Source: Paractinoplanes ovalisporus
GTDB taxonomy: Bacteria > Actinomycetota > Actinomycetes > Mycobacteriales > Micromonosporaceae
Direction of reading: 5' to 3'
Length of the DNA stretch: 64,000 nt
Assembly: GCF_016834655.1 (NCBI RefSeq)
Contig: NZ_JAENHP010000001.1
Span: forward strand, 1,178,001-1,242,000
Shown here: in pieces, positions 1 through 7,861 of the stretch
Position numbering within the stretch: the stretch's first letter is position 1
Layout: every line of letters starts with the position of its first letter
Program-made: the position numbers and the translations under genes
The notes under the pieces: generated by a model
Database searches by the model: none
Told to the model about the DNA's origin: nothing
The model's input: only the letters and a program-made list of their open reading frames with translations

Positions 1-331
1 AGATCAGCGGAGCCACTACGGCCAGCACCACCACCGCGGCCAGCAACACCGCGGCCGTGAGGCCCAGCGGGCTGCACAGCACGCCGATCCAGCGCCGGGC
101 CGCGCGGACGTTCGCTCCCGACGCACCCGGACCAGCGTTCGCCCCAGAAGCCGTTGACGCGCCCGGCCCACCGCTTGATCCAGCCGCCACCGCGACGCCC
201 GGCCCACTGCTCGACCCAGCCGCCGCCGGCCCGCCCGGCCCACCGCTTGACCCAGCAGCCACCGACGCGTCCGGCCCCCTGTTCGGCGCGGCCGTCGTCG
301 GCTCGCCCGGAGCACCGTTTGCCGCTGTCAT
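1..331 (-). CDS. ABC transporter permease, DppC-like (partial, runs off window)
   Basis: This is the N-terminal 110 residues of what is probably the second membrane subunit of the adjacent peptide-type ABC importer. The ATG at 331-329 overlaps the stop of the upstream permease (TGATG), so translation is coupled. Residues 1-74 are low-complexity Gly/Ala/Ser/Pro. Residues 25-72 form four 12-residue units built on AAGSSGGPG, encoded by 36-bp DNA repeats. They are followed by RRW and one hydrophobic helix (about residues 88-110) like the first helix of DppC/OppC proteins. Typical DppC N-termini are short, so the repeat tail is unusual. The DppC assignment rests on position and the helix only, because the transport domain lies outside the window. 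Confidence 0.7.
   Translation of the reverse strand, partial: MTAANGAPGEPTTAAPNRGPDASVAAGSSGGPGGPAAAGSSSGPGVAVAAGSSGGPGASTASGANAGPGASGANVRAARRWIGVLCSPLGLTAAVLLAAVVVLAVVAPLI
116..259 (-). repeat. In-frame 36-bp tandem repeats, four units
   Basis: Four consecutive 36-bp units encode 12-residue blocks (AAGSSGGPGGPA, AAGSSSGPGVAV, AAGSSGGPGAST, ASGANAGPGASG) near the start of the second permease gene. The unit length is a multiple of three, so the frame is kept. This is one of several coding repeats in the window. Confidence 0.8.
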
Positions 332-1320
332 CAGCTCTCCCGGATCGCCGAGCGTGGATCGAGCAGCGCCAGCGCCACGTCCACGACCAGGTTGATCAGC
401 AGCACGCCGATGCCATAGACGAGCACCACGCCCTGCACGGTCGGATAGTCCTTGGCCAGGATCGACTGGACGATCGTGCCGCCCAGTCCGGGCCAGGCGA
501 AGATGTTCTCGATCAGCACCGTGCCCGCCACCAGCGCGCCGAGCAGCAGCCCGCCGATGGTGAGCGTGGCGGTCAGCGCGTTGGGCAACGCGTGCCGCAG
601 ATAGATCGCGCCGGTGCGCAGGCGCTTGGCCCGGGCCGTACGGATGTAGTCGGTCTGCAGCACCGCCAGCAACTCGACCCGCACGATCCGGGCCAGCATG
701 AAGGCCGGGCCGACGGCCAGCGAGAGGACCGGCAGCACGTACGAGTCGGGGCCGGACCGCCCGGCCACCGGGAACCATCCGAGCTGGACGCTGAACACGA
801 ACACCAGCCCGACCGCCATGAGGAATTCGGGGATGGTCGCGACCACGACGCCGGCCGAGGTGAGGGCCCAGTCCCCGCCCCGGCGCCGCCCGTCGCGGGC
901 CGTCACGGCCATCAGCAGGCCCAGCGGCACCGAGACGACCACCGCCACCGCGAACGCCAGCAGCGCCATCTCGACCGTGGAGCCGAGCCGGGCCGAGATC
1001 ACCTCCTGGACCGGCAGACCGGAGGTCATCGAGACGCCCAGGTCGCCGGTCAGCAGGTGGCCGAGGTAGTGCAGGTACTGCAGCCAGAGCGGGTCGTTCA
1101 ACCCCAGCTGCTCGCGCCGCTGCTCGATCAGCGCGACCGGAGCGGTCGGGCCCAGGGCCGCCCGGACGGGATCGCCGGGCAACACGTGGATCATCAGGAA
1201 CGCGGCGGTGACCAGCACCCAGACGCTCAGGACGAGCCGCCCGGCCCGGCGGACCGCGAACCGCACCCACGGGTTGTCGGCCAGGCCGGTCAGCCTCGGG
1301 GACACCGCCGCGACCGTCAT
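331..1320 (-). CDS. ABC transporter permease, DppB/OppB-like
   Basis: This is the inner-membrane subunit of a peptide/nickel-type (PepT family) ABC importer, 329 aa, the usual length. It has an N-terminal helix (about 28-48), a GDP-V-RAALGP segment typical of DppB, several further membrane segments, and the EAA-like cytoplasmic loop ARAKRLRTGAIYLRHALPNA that contacts the ATPase. The start at 1320 has a good Shine-Dalgarno (GGGAGAG). The gene begins 12 nt after the binding-protein gene and overlaps the next permease by one base, so the three genes form one operon read leftwards. Substrate cannot be told from the permease; dipeptides or oligopeptides are the family norm. Confidence 0.92.
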   Translation of the reverse strand: MTVAAVSPRLTGLADNPWVRFAVRRAGRLVLSVWVLVTAAFLMIHVLPGDPVRAALGPTAPVALIEQRREQLGLNDPLWLQYLHYLGHLLTGDLGVSMTSGLPVQEVISARLGSTVEMALLAFAVAVVVSVPLGLLMAVTARDGRRRGGDWALTSAGVVVATIPEFLMAVGLVFVFSVQLGWFPVAGRSGPDSYVLPVLSLAVGPAFMLARIVRVELLAVLQTDYIRTARAKRLRTGAIYLRHALPNALTATLTIGGLLLGALVAGTVLIENIFAWPGLGGTIVQSILAKDYPTVQGVVLVYGIGVLLINLVVDVALALLDPRSAIRES

Positions 1321-1332
1321 CCGTCTCTCCCG

Positions 1333-2880
1333 TCAGCCCAGCATGCGGATCGACGACGGGTCGACGTCACCCTCGGAGAGGTTCAGCTCGACCCCGTTGG
1401 CGATCGTCGGCGCGTTGGAGTTGGCGAACGGCACCAGATCCAGGTTCTGCACCACCGCCTTCTCGGCCGCCGCCCACTGTGGGCAGCCGCTCTCGCCGGA
1501 CTGCTTCTGGGCCTCGGCCACCGCCGCCGCGTACTCCTTGTTGTCGAACGCGGCGAAGTTGGCGCCGTTGGGTGGCGTCGGGCCGGAGAGGAACGGGATC
1601 AGCTGGCTGGGCAGCGTCACCCCGATCGGGAACATCGCCACGTCCCAGGCCAGCTGCCCGGCCGCGATCTGCCCGACCTGCGTGGTCGTGACCGACTTCA
1701 GCTCGACCTGGACGCCGGCGGCCTGCCACTGCTGCTGCAGCAGTTCGGCCGCGGCCTGCGCACCCGGGTTGCCGGTGGCGCCCCAGGCCACGACGAGCTT
1801 CTTGCCGGCCGCCGCGCTCGACCCGATCGCGGTCTTGCCCGCGGCCGCGTCGAAAGCGGGCACGTTCCCGGCCACGTTGTCGCCCTTGCAGGGGCTCATG
1901 GCCGGCGCGACCAGCCCGGTCGCGGCGGTTCCGCGGCCGCTGGTGAAGACCTGCTGCATCTGCGTGAGGTCGAGCGACTGGACGAGCGCCTTGCGCACGT
2001 TCAGGTCGGCGGTGGGCAGCCCGGCCTTCTGGTTGAACCAGATCTCGCCGGTCGGGGCGAGCACGTCCCGCTTGAGGAACTGGTCGCCCTGCAGCCGCTG
2101 GACGTCCGGTCCGGTGAAGCGGGCCGCGTTCACCTCGCCCGAGAGCACCAGGTTGGCGGTGGTGGTCTCGTTGGTGATCACCCGGATCACCACCTTGTCG
2201 GGCCGGCCCACGGTGTCGGCCTTGTAGTCGCCCGGCCCCCACAAGTACTCCTTGCGCCGGGTGAGCGTGTAGTGGTCGTCCGGCACGGCCTCGGTCACGG
2301 TGTACGCGCCGGTCCCGTCGGACGCCTGCTTGAGCGTCGTCCGGTCGGCCATGCCCTTCTCGCAGACGATCGGCAGGCCGCCCAGGTTGCGCTCGAGGAA
2401 CGCGTCCGGGCTGGGCGAGGTCACCGCGACCGTGCCCGCCGCGTCGTCCGGAGTGGCCTTGGCCCCGGCCGGCACATAGAGGCCGATCCGGGTCGAGGAG
2501 TTCTTGACGTCGCCCACGAAGTTGATGTTCTTGGCCACCGTGGCCGCCGTCAGCGGGGTGCCGTCGGCGCAGGTGATCCCCTTGCGCAGGGTGAACTTGG
2601 CGGTCGTGCTGGTCGACTCCCAGGTCTCGGCGAGGCCGGGGAGCGTCTTGCCGTCGGGCGCGAACCCGAGCAGCGAGTCGTACAGGAAGCGGTCGACCTG
2701 GCCGGTGACCGACAGGGACGTGAAATGGGGATCGAGGTTGCCGGGGTCGCCCGCGACAGCCATCGTGAATGTCTTTCCGTCGACCGGCTGGCGGCCGCTC
2801 GTGCCGCTGCCGCCGTCGTCACCGCAAGCGGCCAGGAGCACCACTGCTCCCAGCGCGGCCGCGCATCGCAAAGCCTTCAT
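1333..2880 (-). CDS. Extracellular substrate-binding lipoprotein, family 5 (peptide/nickel type)
   Basis: This 515-aa solute-binding protein delivers ligand to the two downstream permeases. The N-terminus is a lipoprotein signal with lipobox LLAAC (Cys about residue 19), followed by a Gly/Ser-rich tether. The mature domain has the SBP_bac_5 pattern: a GDPGNLDPHFTS opening, a LAETWE segment, and a C-terminal ...SNAPTIANGVELN region. The start at 2880 is preceded by GGAGG at good spacing. It is the first gene of the operon, so the promoter should lie in 2881-3080. The ligand is not identifiable by eye. Confidence 0.92.
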   Translation of the reverse strand: MKALRCAAALGAVVLLAACGDDGGSGTSGRQPVDGKTFTMAVAGDPGNLDPHFTSLSVTGQVDRFLYDSLLGFAPDGKTLPGLAETWESTSTTAKFTLRKGITCADGTPLTAATVAKNINFVGDVKNSSTRIGLYVPAGAKATPDDAAGTVAVTSPSPDAFLERNLGGLPIVCEKGMADRTTLKQASDGTGAYTVTEAVPDDHYTLTRRKEYLWGPGDYKADTVGRPDKVVIRVITNETTTANLVLSGEVNAARFTGPDVQRLQGDQFLKRDVLAPTGEIWFNQKAGLPTADLNVRKALVQSLDLTQMQQVFTSGRGTAATGLVAPAMSPCKGDNVAGNVPAFDAAAGKTAIGSSAAAGKKLVVAWGATGNPGAQAAAELLQQQWQAAGVQVELKSVTTTQVGQIAAGQLAWDVAMFPIGVTLPSQLIPFLSGPTPPNGANFAAFDNKEYAAAVAEAQKQSGESGCPQWAAAEKAVVQNLDLVPFANSNAPTIANGVELNLSEGDVDPSSIRMLG

Positions 2881-3082
2881 CGTGCCTCCACGTGCTGCGT
2901 GTCACGAAAGACTGCCGAGCACGCGGGTCCCTTGTCTTTGGCGCTGCCGACAACAAGCGGCGGGCCCAGTTGTCGCGCTGGACGACTGTCGTTTTTGTCC
3001 CGGACACCGCACCGCCCCCCGATCCGCGACGCGGCGACGATCCGGGCAGCCGGCAGAGCAGCGATCCGGCGCGCGGGTGATG

Positions 3083-3435
3083 AGCGTTCGCGCAAAGGGT
3101 GAGCGTTCGCGCAGGGGAATCAGCGATCGCGCAGTAGATGAGCGTTCGCACAGAGGCAACGTTCACGCAGTGGATGAGCGTTCGCGCAGGGGCCGAGCGT
3201 TCGCGTAGGGGTGAGCGTTCGCGCAGTAAATGAACGTTCCCGCAGAGGCGAGCGATCGCGCAGTGGATGAACGTTCCCGCAGAGGCGAGCATTCGCGCAG
3301 TGGGAGAACGTCCGCGCAGAGGCAAGCGTTCGCGCAGTGAATGAGCGATCGCGCAGAGGCAAGCGTTCGCGCACTGAATGAGCGATCGCGCAGAGGCGAG
3401 CGTCCGCGCAGTGGATGAGCGTTTGCGCGGTGATG
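3083..3435. repeat. Intergenic tandem repeat array, 19 units of 18-20 bp
   Basis: Nineteen head-to-tail degenerate units match AGCGTTCGCGCAGAGGCG (18 bp) or AGCGATCGCGCAGTGGATG (19 bp). In the right half the two forms alternate, giving a 37-bp higher-order period. There are no unique spacers, so it is not CRISPR. It fills most of the 658-bp gap between the importer operon and the divergent mannanase gene; 2881-3082 shows no gene and presumably holds the importer promoter. Function is unknown. Confidence 0.95.
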
Positions 3436-3462
3436 AGCAATTTCATCGATGTTTCCGAATGG

Positions 3463-3491
3463 TTGACAACGCTGTCACGCTCACGCAGGCT
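3463..3491 (+). promoter_or_regulatory. Putative mannanase promoter
   Basis: A perfect -35 hexamer TTGACA (3463-3468) is followed after 17 bp by CAGGCT (3486-3491), a poor -10. It lies just upstream of the CebR-like palindrome, so a bound repressor would block initiation. The -10 assignment is weak. Confidence 0.45.
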
Positions 3492-3492
3492 T

Positions 3493-3506
3493 TGGGAGCG
3501 CTCCCA
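3493..3506. promoter_or_regulatory. CebR-type operator, perfect 14-bp palindrome
   Basis: TGGGAGCGCTCCCA is identical to the consensus bound by the LacI-family cellobiose repressor CebR in streptomycetes. It is extended by T/A to a 16-bp palindrome at 3492-3507. It sits 33 bp before the mannanase start codon, immediately downstream of the TTGACA promoter. This predicts repression that is lifted by cello-oligosaccharides. Use of CebR here is inference from the site alone. Confidence 0.8.
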
Positions 3507-3538
3507 AGACGGCGCTCCCCACCGACAAGAGGTGATCC

Positions 3539-4933
3539 GTGAACATGCGAAGAAGCTGGCTCGGCGGTCTGGCCGCCGTGCTCGTCGCCGCCGGTCTCGG
3601 GCTGGCCGCCACCGCCCAGCCCGCCGCCGCGGCGACCGGCATCAAGGTCAGCGGGACCCAGATCCTCGAGGGCAACGGCAACCCGTTCGTCATGCGCGGC
3701 GTCAACCACGCCCACACCTGGTATCCCGACCGGTTCTCGTCGCTGGCCGACATCAAGGCGCTGGGGGCCAACACCGTACGGGTGGTGCTCAGCACGGGTG
3801 ACCGCTGGACCCGCAACGACGCCACCGACGTGGCCAAGGTCGTCGCCGAGTGCAAGCGCCTGCGGATGATCTGCGTGCTCGAGGCCCACGACACCACGGG
3901 TTACGGCGAGGACGGGGCGGCCACGACGCTGGCCCGCGCGGCCGACTACTGGATCGGCGTCAAGAGCGCGCTCGACGGCCAGGAGAACTACGTCATCGTC
4001 AACATCGGCAACGAGCCGTACGGGAACACCAACGCCTCGGGCTGGAACGCCGACACCAAGAACGCGATCACCCGCCTGCGGGCCGCCGGCTTCGCGCACG
4101 CCCTGATGGTCGACGCGCCCAACTGGGGTCAGGACTGGCAGTTCCTCATGCGCGACAACGCCGCCTCGGTGTTCGCCTCCGACCCGCAGCGCAACACCAT
4201 CTTCAGCATCCACATGTACGGGGTCTTCGACACCGCGGCCGAGATCACCGACTATGTGGGCCGGTTCCAGAGCGCCGGCCTGCCGCTGGTGATCGGCGAG
4301 TTCGGGCACAACCACTCCGACGGCAACCCCGACGAGGACACCATCCTGGCCACCGCCCAGGCCCGCGGCATCGGCTATCTGGGCTGGTCGTGGAGCGGCA
4401 ACGGCGGCGGCGTCGAATATCTGGACATGGTCACCGGCTTCAACCCGGCCCAGCTCACCTCATGGGGCCAGCGCCTGTTCAACGGCGCCAACGGCATCAA
4501 GGCCACCGCGCGCGAGGCCACCATCTTCGGCGGCACGCCCCCGACCACGCCGCCCACAACGCCTCCGACCACGCCGCCCACCACTCCCCCGACGACGCCT
4601 CCGACAACCCCACCGACCACGCCCCCGGCGTCAGGCGCTTGCACCGCCACGTACGCCGTGACCGGCTCGTGGGGCAGCGGCTTCCAGGGCGCCGTGACCG
4701 TCACCGCCGGAACGGCCGCCATCCGCGGCTGGACCGTCACCTGGACCTGGCCCAGCGGCCAGCAGTTCACCAACACCTGGAACGCGACGGTGACCACCTC
4801 CGGCAGCGCCATCACGGCCCGCAACATGTCCTACAACGGCAGCCTGGCCGCGGGCGCCGCCACGTCGTGGGGCTTCACCGCCTCGTACGCGGGAACCAAC
4901 ACCGCCCCCACCGTGAGCTGCGCCGCCGCCTGA
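3539..4933 (+). CDS. manA: Secreted beta-mannanase, GH5 subfamily 8, with CBM2
   Basis: This enzyme cleaves beta-1,4-mannan outside the cell. A Sec signal peptide (about residues 1-31, ending AAAA) precedes a GH5 catalytic domain that closely follows the Streptomyces ManA pattern (GVNHAHTWYP, GANTVRVVLS, HDTTGYGE, APNWGQDW). The acid/base is Glu159 in NIGNEPYG and the nucleophile Glu254 in IGEFGH. A (PTTP)n linker at about 335-365 leads to a CBM2 cellulose-binding module (about 367-464) whose flanking Cys residues are present. A GTG at 3539 and an ATG at 3545 share the AGAGGTG ribosome site; either could be used. A CebR-like operator lies upstream and a strong hairpin downstream. Other GH5 endoglucanases are an alternative, but the motifs favour mannanase. 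Confidence 0.92.
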   Translation: MNMRRSWLGGLAAVLVAAGLGLAATAQPAAAATGIKVSGTQILEGNGNPFVMRGVNHAHTWYPDRFSSLADIKALGANTVRVVLSTGDRWTRNDATDVAKVVAECKRLRMICVLEAHDTTGYGEDGAATTLARAADYWIGVKSALDGQENYVIVNIGNEPYGNTNASGWNADTKNAITRLRAAGFAHALMVDAPNWGQDWQFLMRDNAASVFASDPQRNTIFSIHMYGVFDTAAEITDYVGRFQSAGLPLVIGEFGHNHSDGNPDEDTILATAQARGIGYLGWSWSGNGGGVEYLDMVTGFNPAQLTSWGQRLFNGANGIKATAREATIFGGTPPTTPPTTPPTTPPTTPPTTPPTTPPTTPPASGACTATYAVTGSWGSGFQGAVTVTAGTAAIRGWTVTWTWPSGQQFTNTWNATVTTSGSAITARNMSYNGSLAAGAATSWGFTASYAGTNTAPTVSCAAA

Positions 4934-4937
4934 CCCA

Positions 4938-5129
4938 CGGCCCGGCTCGACAACAAAAGCGGTCCGGCTCCACAACAAAGCGGCCCGGCTCCGCAACAAG
5001 AGCGGCCCGGCTCCACAACAAAGCGGTCCGGCTCCGCAACAAAGCGGCCCGGCTCCGCAACAAGAGCGGCCCGGCTCCACAACAAAGCGGTCCGGCTCCG
5101 CAACAAAGCGGCCCGGCTCCGCGACAATG
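4938..5129. repeat. Intergenic tandem repeats, nine units of 21-22 bp
   Basis: Units share the core CGGCCCGGCTCC followed by GCAACAAAG or ACAACAAGAG. A three-unit block of 64 bp is duplicated, giving a higher-order repeat. The array starts 5 bp after the mannanase stop codon. The unit is unrelated in sequence to the array upstream of the gene. Confidence 0.93.
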
Positions 5130-5180
5130 CCGCCGCCTGATTCAGGGCCCGGCCCCGTAACAAAGCCGCCGCCTCATCCA

Positions 5181-5218
5181 CGGCCCGGCCCTGCAACGAA
5201 AGTCGCAGGGCCGGGCCG
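5181..5218 (+). terminator. Hairpin terminator downstream of mannanase
   Basis: A perfect 14-bp inverted repeat (CGGCCCGGCCCTGC and its complement) encloses a 10-nt loop. It has no U-tract, as is common in high-GC actinomycetes. It lies beyond the repeat array and is the first strong hairpin after the mannanase gene. Confidence 0.65.
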
Positions 5219-5346
5219 CGCGGATCTCCCGAAGCCCTGACGACCCCCGCGCCCGATCCCGGCAGGCTTTCCGCATCCCCTTCACCACGGAGAAAACACC
5301 ATGCGGAAGTCACCCACGGCAGTCCCGGCTCATCCGGCCACCAGGC

Positions 5347-5465
5347 GTTCGAGATGGGCCGCGAAGGCAACCCACCCGGCGTTCGAAATGGGCCGCGACA
5401 GCAACCCACCGACGTTCGAAATGGGCCGCGACAGCAACCCACCCAGCGTTCGAGATGGACCGCGG
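5347..5465. repeat. Tandem repeats of 33-34 bp, 3.5 units
   Basis: Three full copies (5347-5380, 5381-5413, 5414-5447) and a partial fourth begin GTTCGAAATGGGCCGCGACA and end with CAACCCACC. They lie just upstream of the histidine kinase start. The frame stays open through them into the kinase, so an extended kinase N-terminus cannot be excluded. Apart from these repeats and the hairpin, 4934-5539 shows no gene. Confidence 0.93.
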
Positions 5466-5539
5466 ACCCGACGGCACGAAGCTGTGGCGGCTCGCGCCAA
5501 CGGGCGCCCTCAGCATCCCGGAATGACCCGGTCACACTG

Positions 5540-7114
5540 ATGGTCATGCGATTCGAGATCGGGCCGGCCGTGACCCGGTGGCGCGATCGGGCCGGCCTCA
5601 CCGAAACATGGCGGCTCGCGTACGAGATCGCCCTGGTCGCGCTCGTGACGACCGGCGCCGTGGTCCCGTCGGCCGCGGTCGGCTGGTATCCGCTCGCGCC
5701 CTGGCTGGTCGGGGTGACCACGCCCGTACTGATGCTGGCGCGGCTCACCCACCCGCTGGTCGCCTACATTGCCGCGGCCCTGATCGGCCTCGGCACCGGC
5801 GGCCCCAGCACCCTGCTGCTCATCGTGCTCAGCGCCTCGGTCAGCTACCGCCTCGTCCAGTGGTGGAAGGTGGTCGCCGCGCTGGCCGTGGCCTGGGTCT
5901 GCTTCGTGCTGTCGGTCGCCTGGGAAGAGACGCTGACCGTGGAGTGGGCCGTGCTGACCTCGGCCCTGTTCGCCGTCACGGCGGTGCTCCCGGCCGGCGT
6001 CGCCCGGCTGGTCCGGCGGCGGCGCACCCTGCTGGCGGCGATGCACGGCCGCAACGTGCAGCTGCACAACCAGCAGAGCGAGATCGCCCGGCAGGCCCAG
6101 ACCCGGGAGCGGGCCCGCATCGCCCGCGACATGCATGACTCGCTGGGGCACAAACTGACCCTCATCTCCCTGTACGCGGGCATGCTGCGCACGGCCGACG
6201 ATCAGCGCCGGGCCGAGACCGCCGACCTGGTGCGCCACACGTCGGCGGCCGCCATGTCCGAGCTGCGGCAGATCCTCGGGCTGCTCGGGCAGGACGACCC
6301 GCAGTCCTCGGTGCGCCCGCTGACCGGCCTCGACGAGCTGGCCGACCAGGCCCGGGCCTCGGGTGCCCAGGTCGAGCTGATCCGCGAGGGAACGCCCCGG
6401 GCCCAGGCGGCGCTGACCGAGCACGCCGCGTACCGGGTGATCCAGGAGGGTCTGACCAACGCGCTGCGGCACGCCCGTGGCGGCGCCATCACCCTGCTGC
6501 TGCGTTACGAGCCGGACGCCCTGATCGCCGCCGTGACCAACACCGCCGGGGAGCGGACCGTGCACGCCGGCAGCCGGCAGGGACTGCTCGGGCTGACCGA
6601 ACGCGTCCGGGTCGCCGGCGGCATGCTCTATCACGGGCCGACCCCGGACGGCGGTTTCCGGGTGGCGGCCACGCTGCCCCACCTGGAGGCCGAGGCTTCT
6701 CCGGCCGCGCCCCCGGCCGTGGTCCCGGCGCCCTCGGCGGGTCCCGACTTCGCGGGCGTGATCGAGCGGCACGGCCGGCGCACCAAGTTCGTCGTCGTCG
6801 CCACCACGCTGTCCATTGCGGCGTTTCTGGCCCTCTGTGTGGGCGGGGCCTGGCTGGCCGCGGCCCTGGTCGTCGTCGACCGCGACACGTACGACGCGGT
6901 CCGGGTCGGCCAGAGCGAACGGGAGGTGCGGGAGATGCTGCCCGACGCCGACGCCGCGGATACCGTCGACGAGGTGACCGACGCCGACTGCCTCGACTAC
7001 ACGGCCTCGCTCATGGACCAGGTGCGGGACGAGACCGGCGACGTCAGCTACCGGTTCTGCTTCCGCGACGGCATGCTGGTCGACAAACAGATCATCCGGG
7101 GGCAACCGTCATGA
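5540..7114 (+). CDS. NarL-type sensor histidine kinase with extra C-terminal membrane domain
   Basis: This sensor kinase (524 aa) pairs with the next gene. About five N-terminal helices (residues 25-165) are followed by a HisKA_3 dimerisation domain with phospho-acceptor His199 in ARDMHDSLGH and a HATPase_c domain (N-box NALRHA, G-box RQGLLGL). The kinase core ends near residue 385. A Pro/Ala linker then leads to another membrane helix (about 418-445) and an 80-residue tail with two Cys residues that resembles SmpA/BamE-like domains (VGQSEREVREMLP). This would place a second, extracytoplasmic domain after the catalytic core. The start is uncertain: ATG 5540 and ATG 5546 are both possible, without a clear ribosome site. 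Confidence 0.88.
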   Translation: MVMRFEIGPAVTRWRDRAGLTETWRLAYEIALVALVTTGAVVPSAAVGWYPLAPWLVGVTTPVLMLARLTHPLVAYIAAALIGLGTGGPSTLLLIVLSASVSYRLVQWWKVVAALAVAWVCFVLSVAWEETLTVEWAVLTSALFAVTAVLPAGVARLVRRRRTLLAAMHGRNVQLHNQQSEIARQAQTRERARIARDMHDSLGHKLTLISLYAGMLRTADDQRRAETADLVRHTSAAAMSELRQILGLLGQDDPQSSVRPLTGLDELADQARASGAQVELIREGTPRAQAALTEHAAYRVIQEGLTNALRHARGGAITLLLRYEPDALIAAVTNTAGERTVHAGSRQGLLGLTERVRVAGGMLYHGPTPDGGFRVAATLPHLEAEASPAAPPAVVPAPSAGPDFAGVIERHGRRTKFVVVATTLSIAAFLALCVGGAWLAAALVVVDRDTYDAVRVGQSEREVREMLPDADAADTVDEVTDADCLDYTASLMDQVRDETGDVSYRFCFRDGMLVDKQIIRGQPS

Positions 7115-7779
7115 CCGACCCGCTGCGGGTCCTGCTGGCCGACGACGACTCGCTGATCCGCACGGCCATCGACGCGATCCTGCGCCCGGCGGCCGGTATC
7201 GAGCTGATCGCGCAGGTGGCCGACGGCCGGGCCGCGGTCGAGGCGGCGGTGCGGCACCGGCCCGACGTGGCGCTGCTCGACATCCAGATGCCCGTCCTCG
7301 ACGGCTTGGCCGCGCTGCGCGAGATCCGTACGGTGGCGCCGGCCGTCCGCGTCGTCGTGCTGACCACGTTCGGCCAGGACGACTATGTCGCTCAGGCGCT
7401 GCACGCCGGGGCGGCCGGGTTCCTGCTCAAGGAGAGCGCGGCCGAGGAGCTCGAATACGCCGTCCGCGCCGCCGCGGCCGGCAACGCCTACCTCTCCCCG
7501 AAGATCACCCGGCAGGTCCTCGACCGTCTGCCGCCCGCCCCCGTGAGGCCGTCGGAGGAGTTGATCAAGGTCGGCATGCTCAGCGACCGCGAGCGCGAGG
7601 TGCTGATCCGGCTGGCCCAGGGCCTGTCCAATGCCGAGATCGGCCGTCTGCTGTTCGTCTCCGAGGGGACCGTGAAGACCCACGTCTATCACGTGTTCGC
7701 CAAGCTCGGTGTCGACAACCGGGTCCAGGCGGCCATGCTGGCCCAGCGCACCGGCCTGCTCGACGCGTCACCGGCCTGA
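7111..7779 (+). CDS. LuxR/NarL-family response regulator
   Basis: This 222-aa two-domain regulator receives phosphate from the upstream kinase; the genes overlap by ATGA. The receiver domain has the acidic pair ADDD near residues 10-13, phospho-acceptor Asp57 (LLDIQMP), the TT motif (VVVLTTFG) and Lys in LLKES. The C-terminal LuxR-type HTH (LSDREREVLIRLAQGLSNAEI, VSEGTVKTHV) binds DNA. The kinase's unusual C-terminal sensor suggests an envelope signal; target genes are not evident. Confidence 0.95.
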   Translation: MTDPLRVLLADDDSLIRTAIDAILRPAAGIELIAQVADGRAAVEAAVRHRPDVALLDIQMPVLDGLAALREIRTVAPAVRVVVLTTFGQDDYVAQALHAGAAGFLLKESAAEELEYAVRAAAAGNAYLSPKITRQVLDRLPPAPVRPSEELIKVGMLSDREREVLIRLAQGLSNAEIGRLLFVSEGTVKTHVYHVFAKLGVDNRVQAAMLAQRTGLLDASPA

Positions 7780-7861
7780 CCTCGGGTCTCCTACTTTCGT
7801 TGTGGCCGGTTCCGTCGCCCGGCAGACGCCCGGGCACCCCCGTCGCGGCCATCCTTTCCCC

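Noticed and set aside
154..3102. 982-codon plus-strand frame opposite the ABC importer
   Set aside because: Composition is dominated by Arg, His, Gln and Asp, as in antisense shadows of GC-rich genes, and the importer genes on the other strand are unambiguous.
3083..3435. CRISPR array
   Set aside because: Units are contiguous and degenerate, with no unique spacers between them, and there are no cas genes.
3120..3446. Minus-strand 108-codon frame through the intergenic repeats as a gene
   Set aside because: It is made wholly of the 18/19-bp repeats, has no ribosome site or coupling to neighbours, and units that are not multiples of three scramble its pattern.
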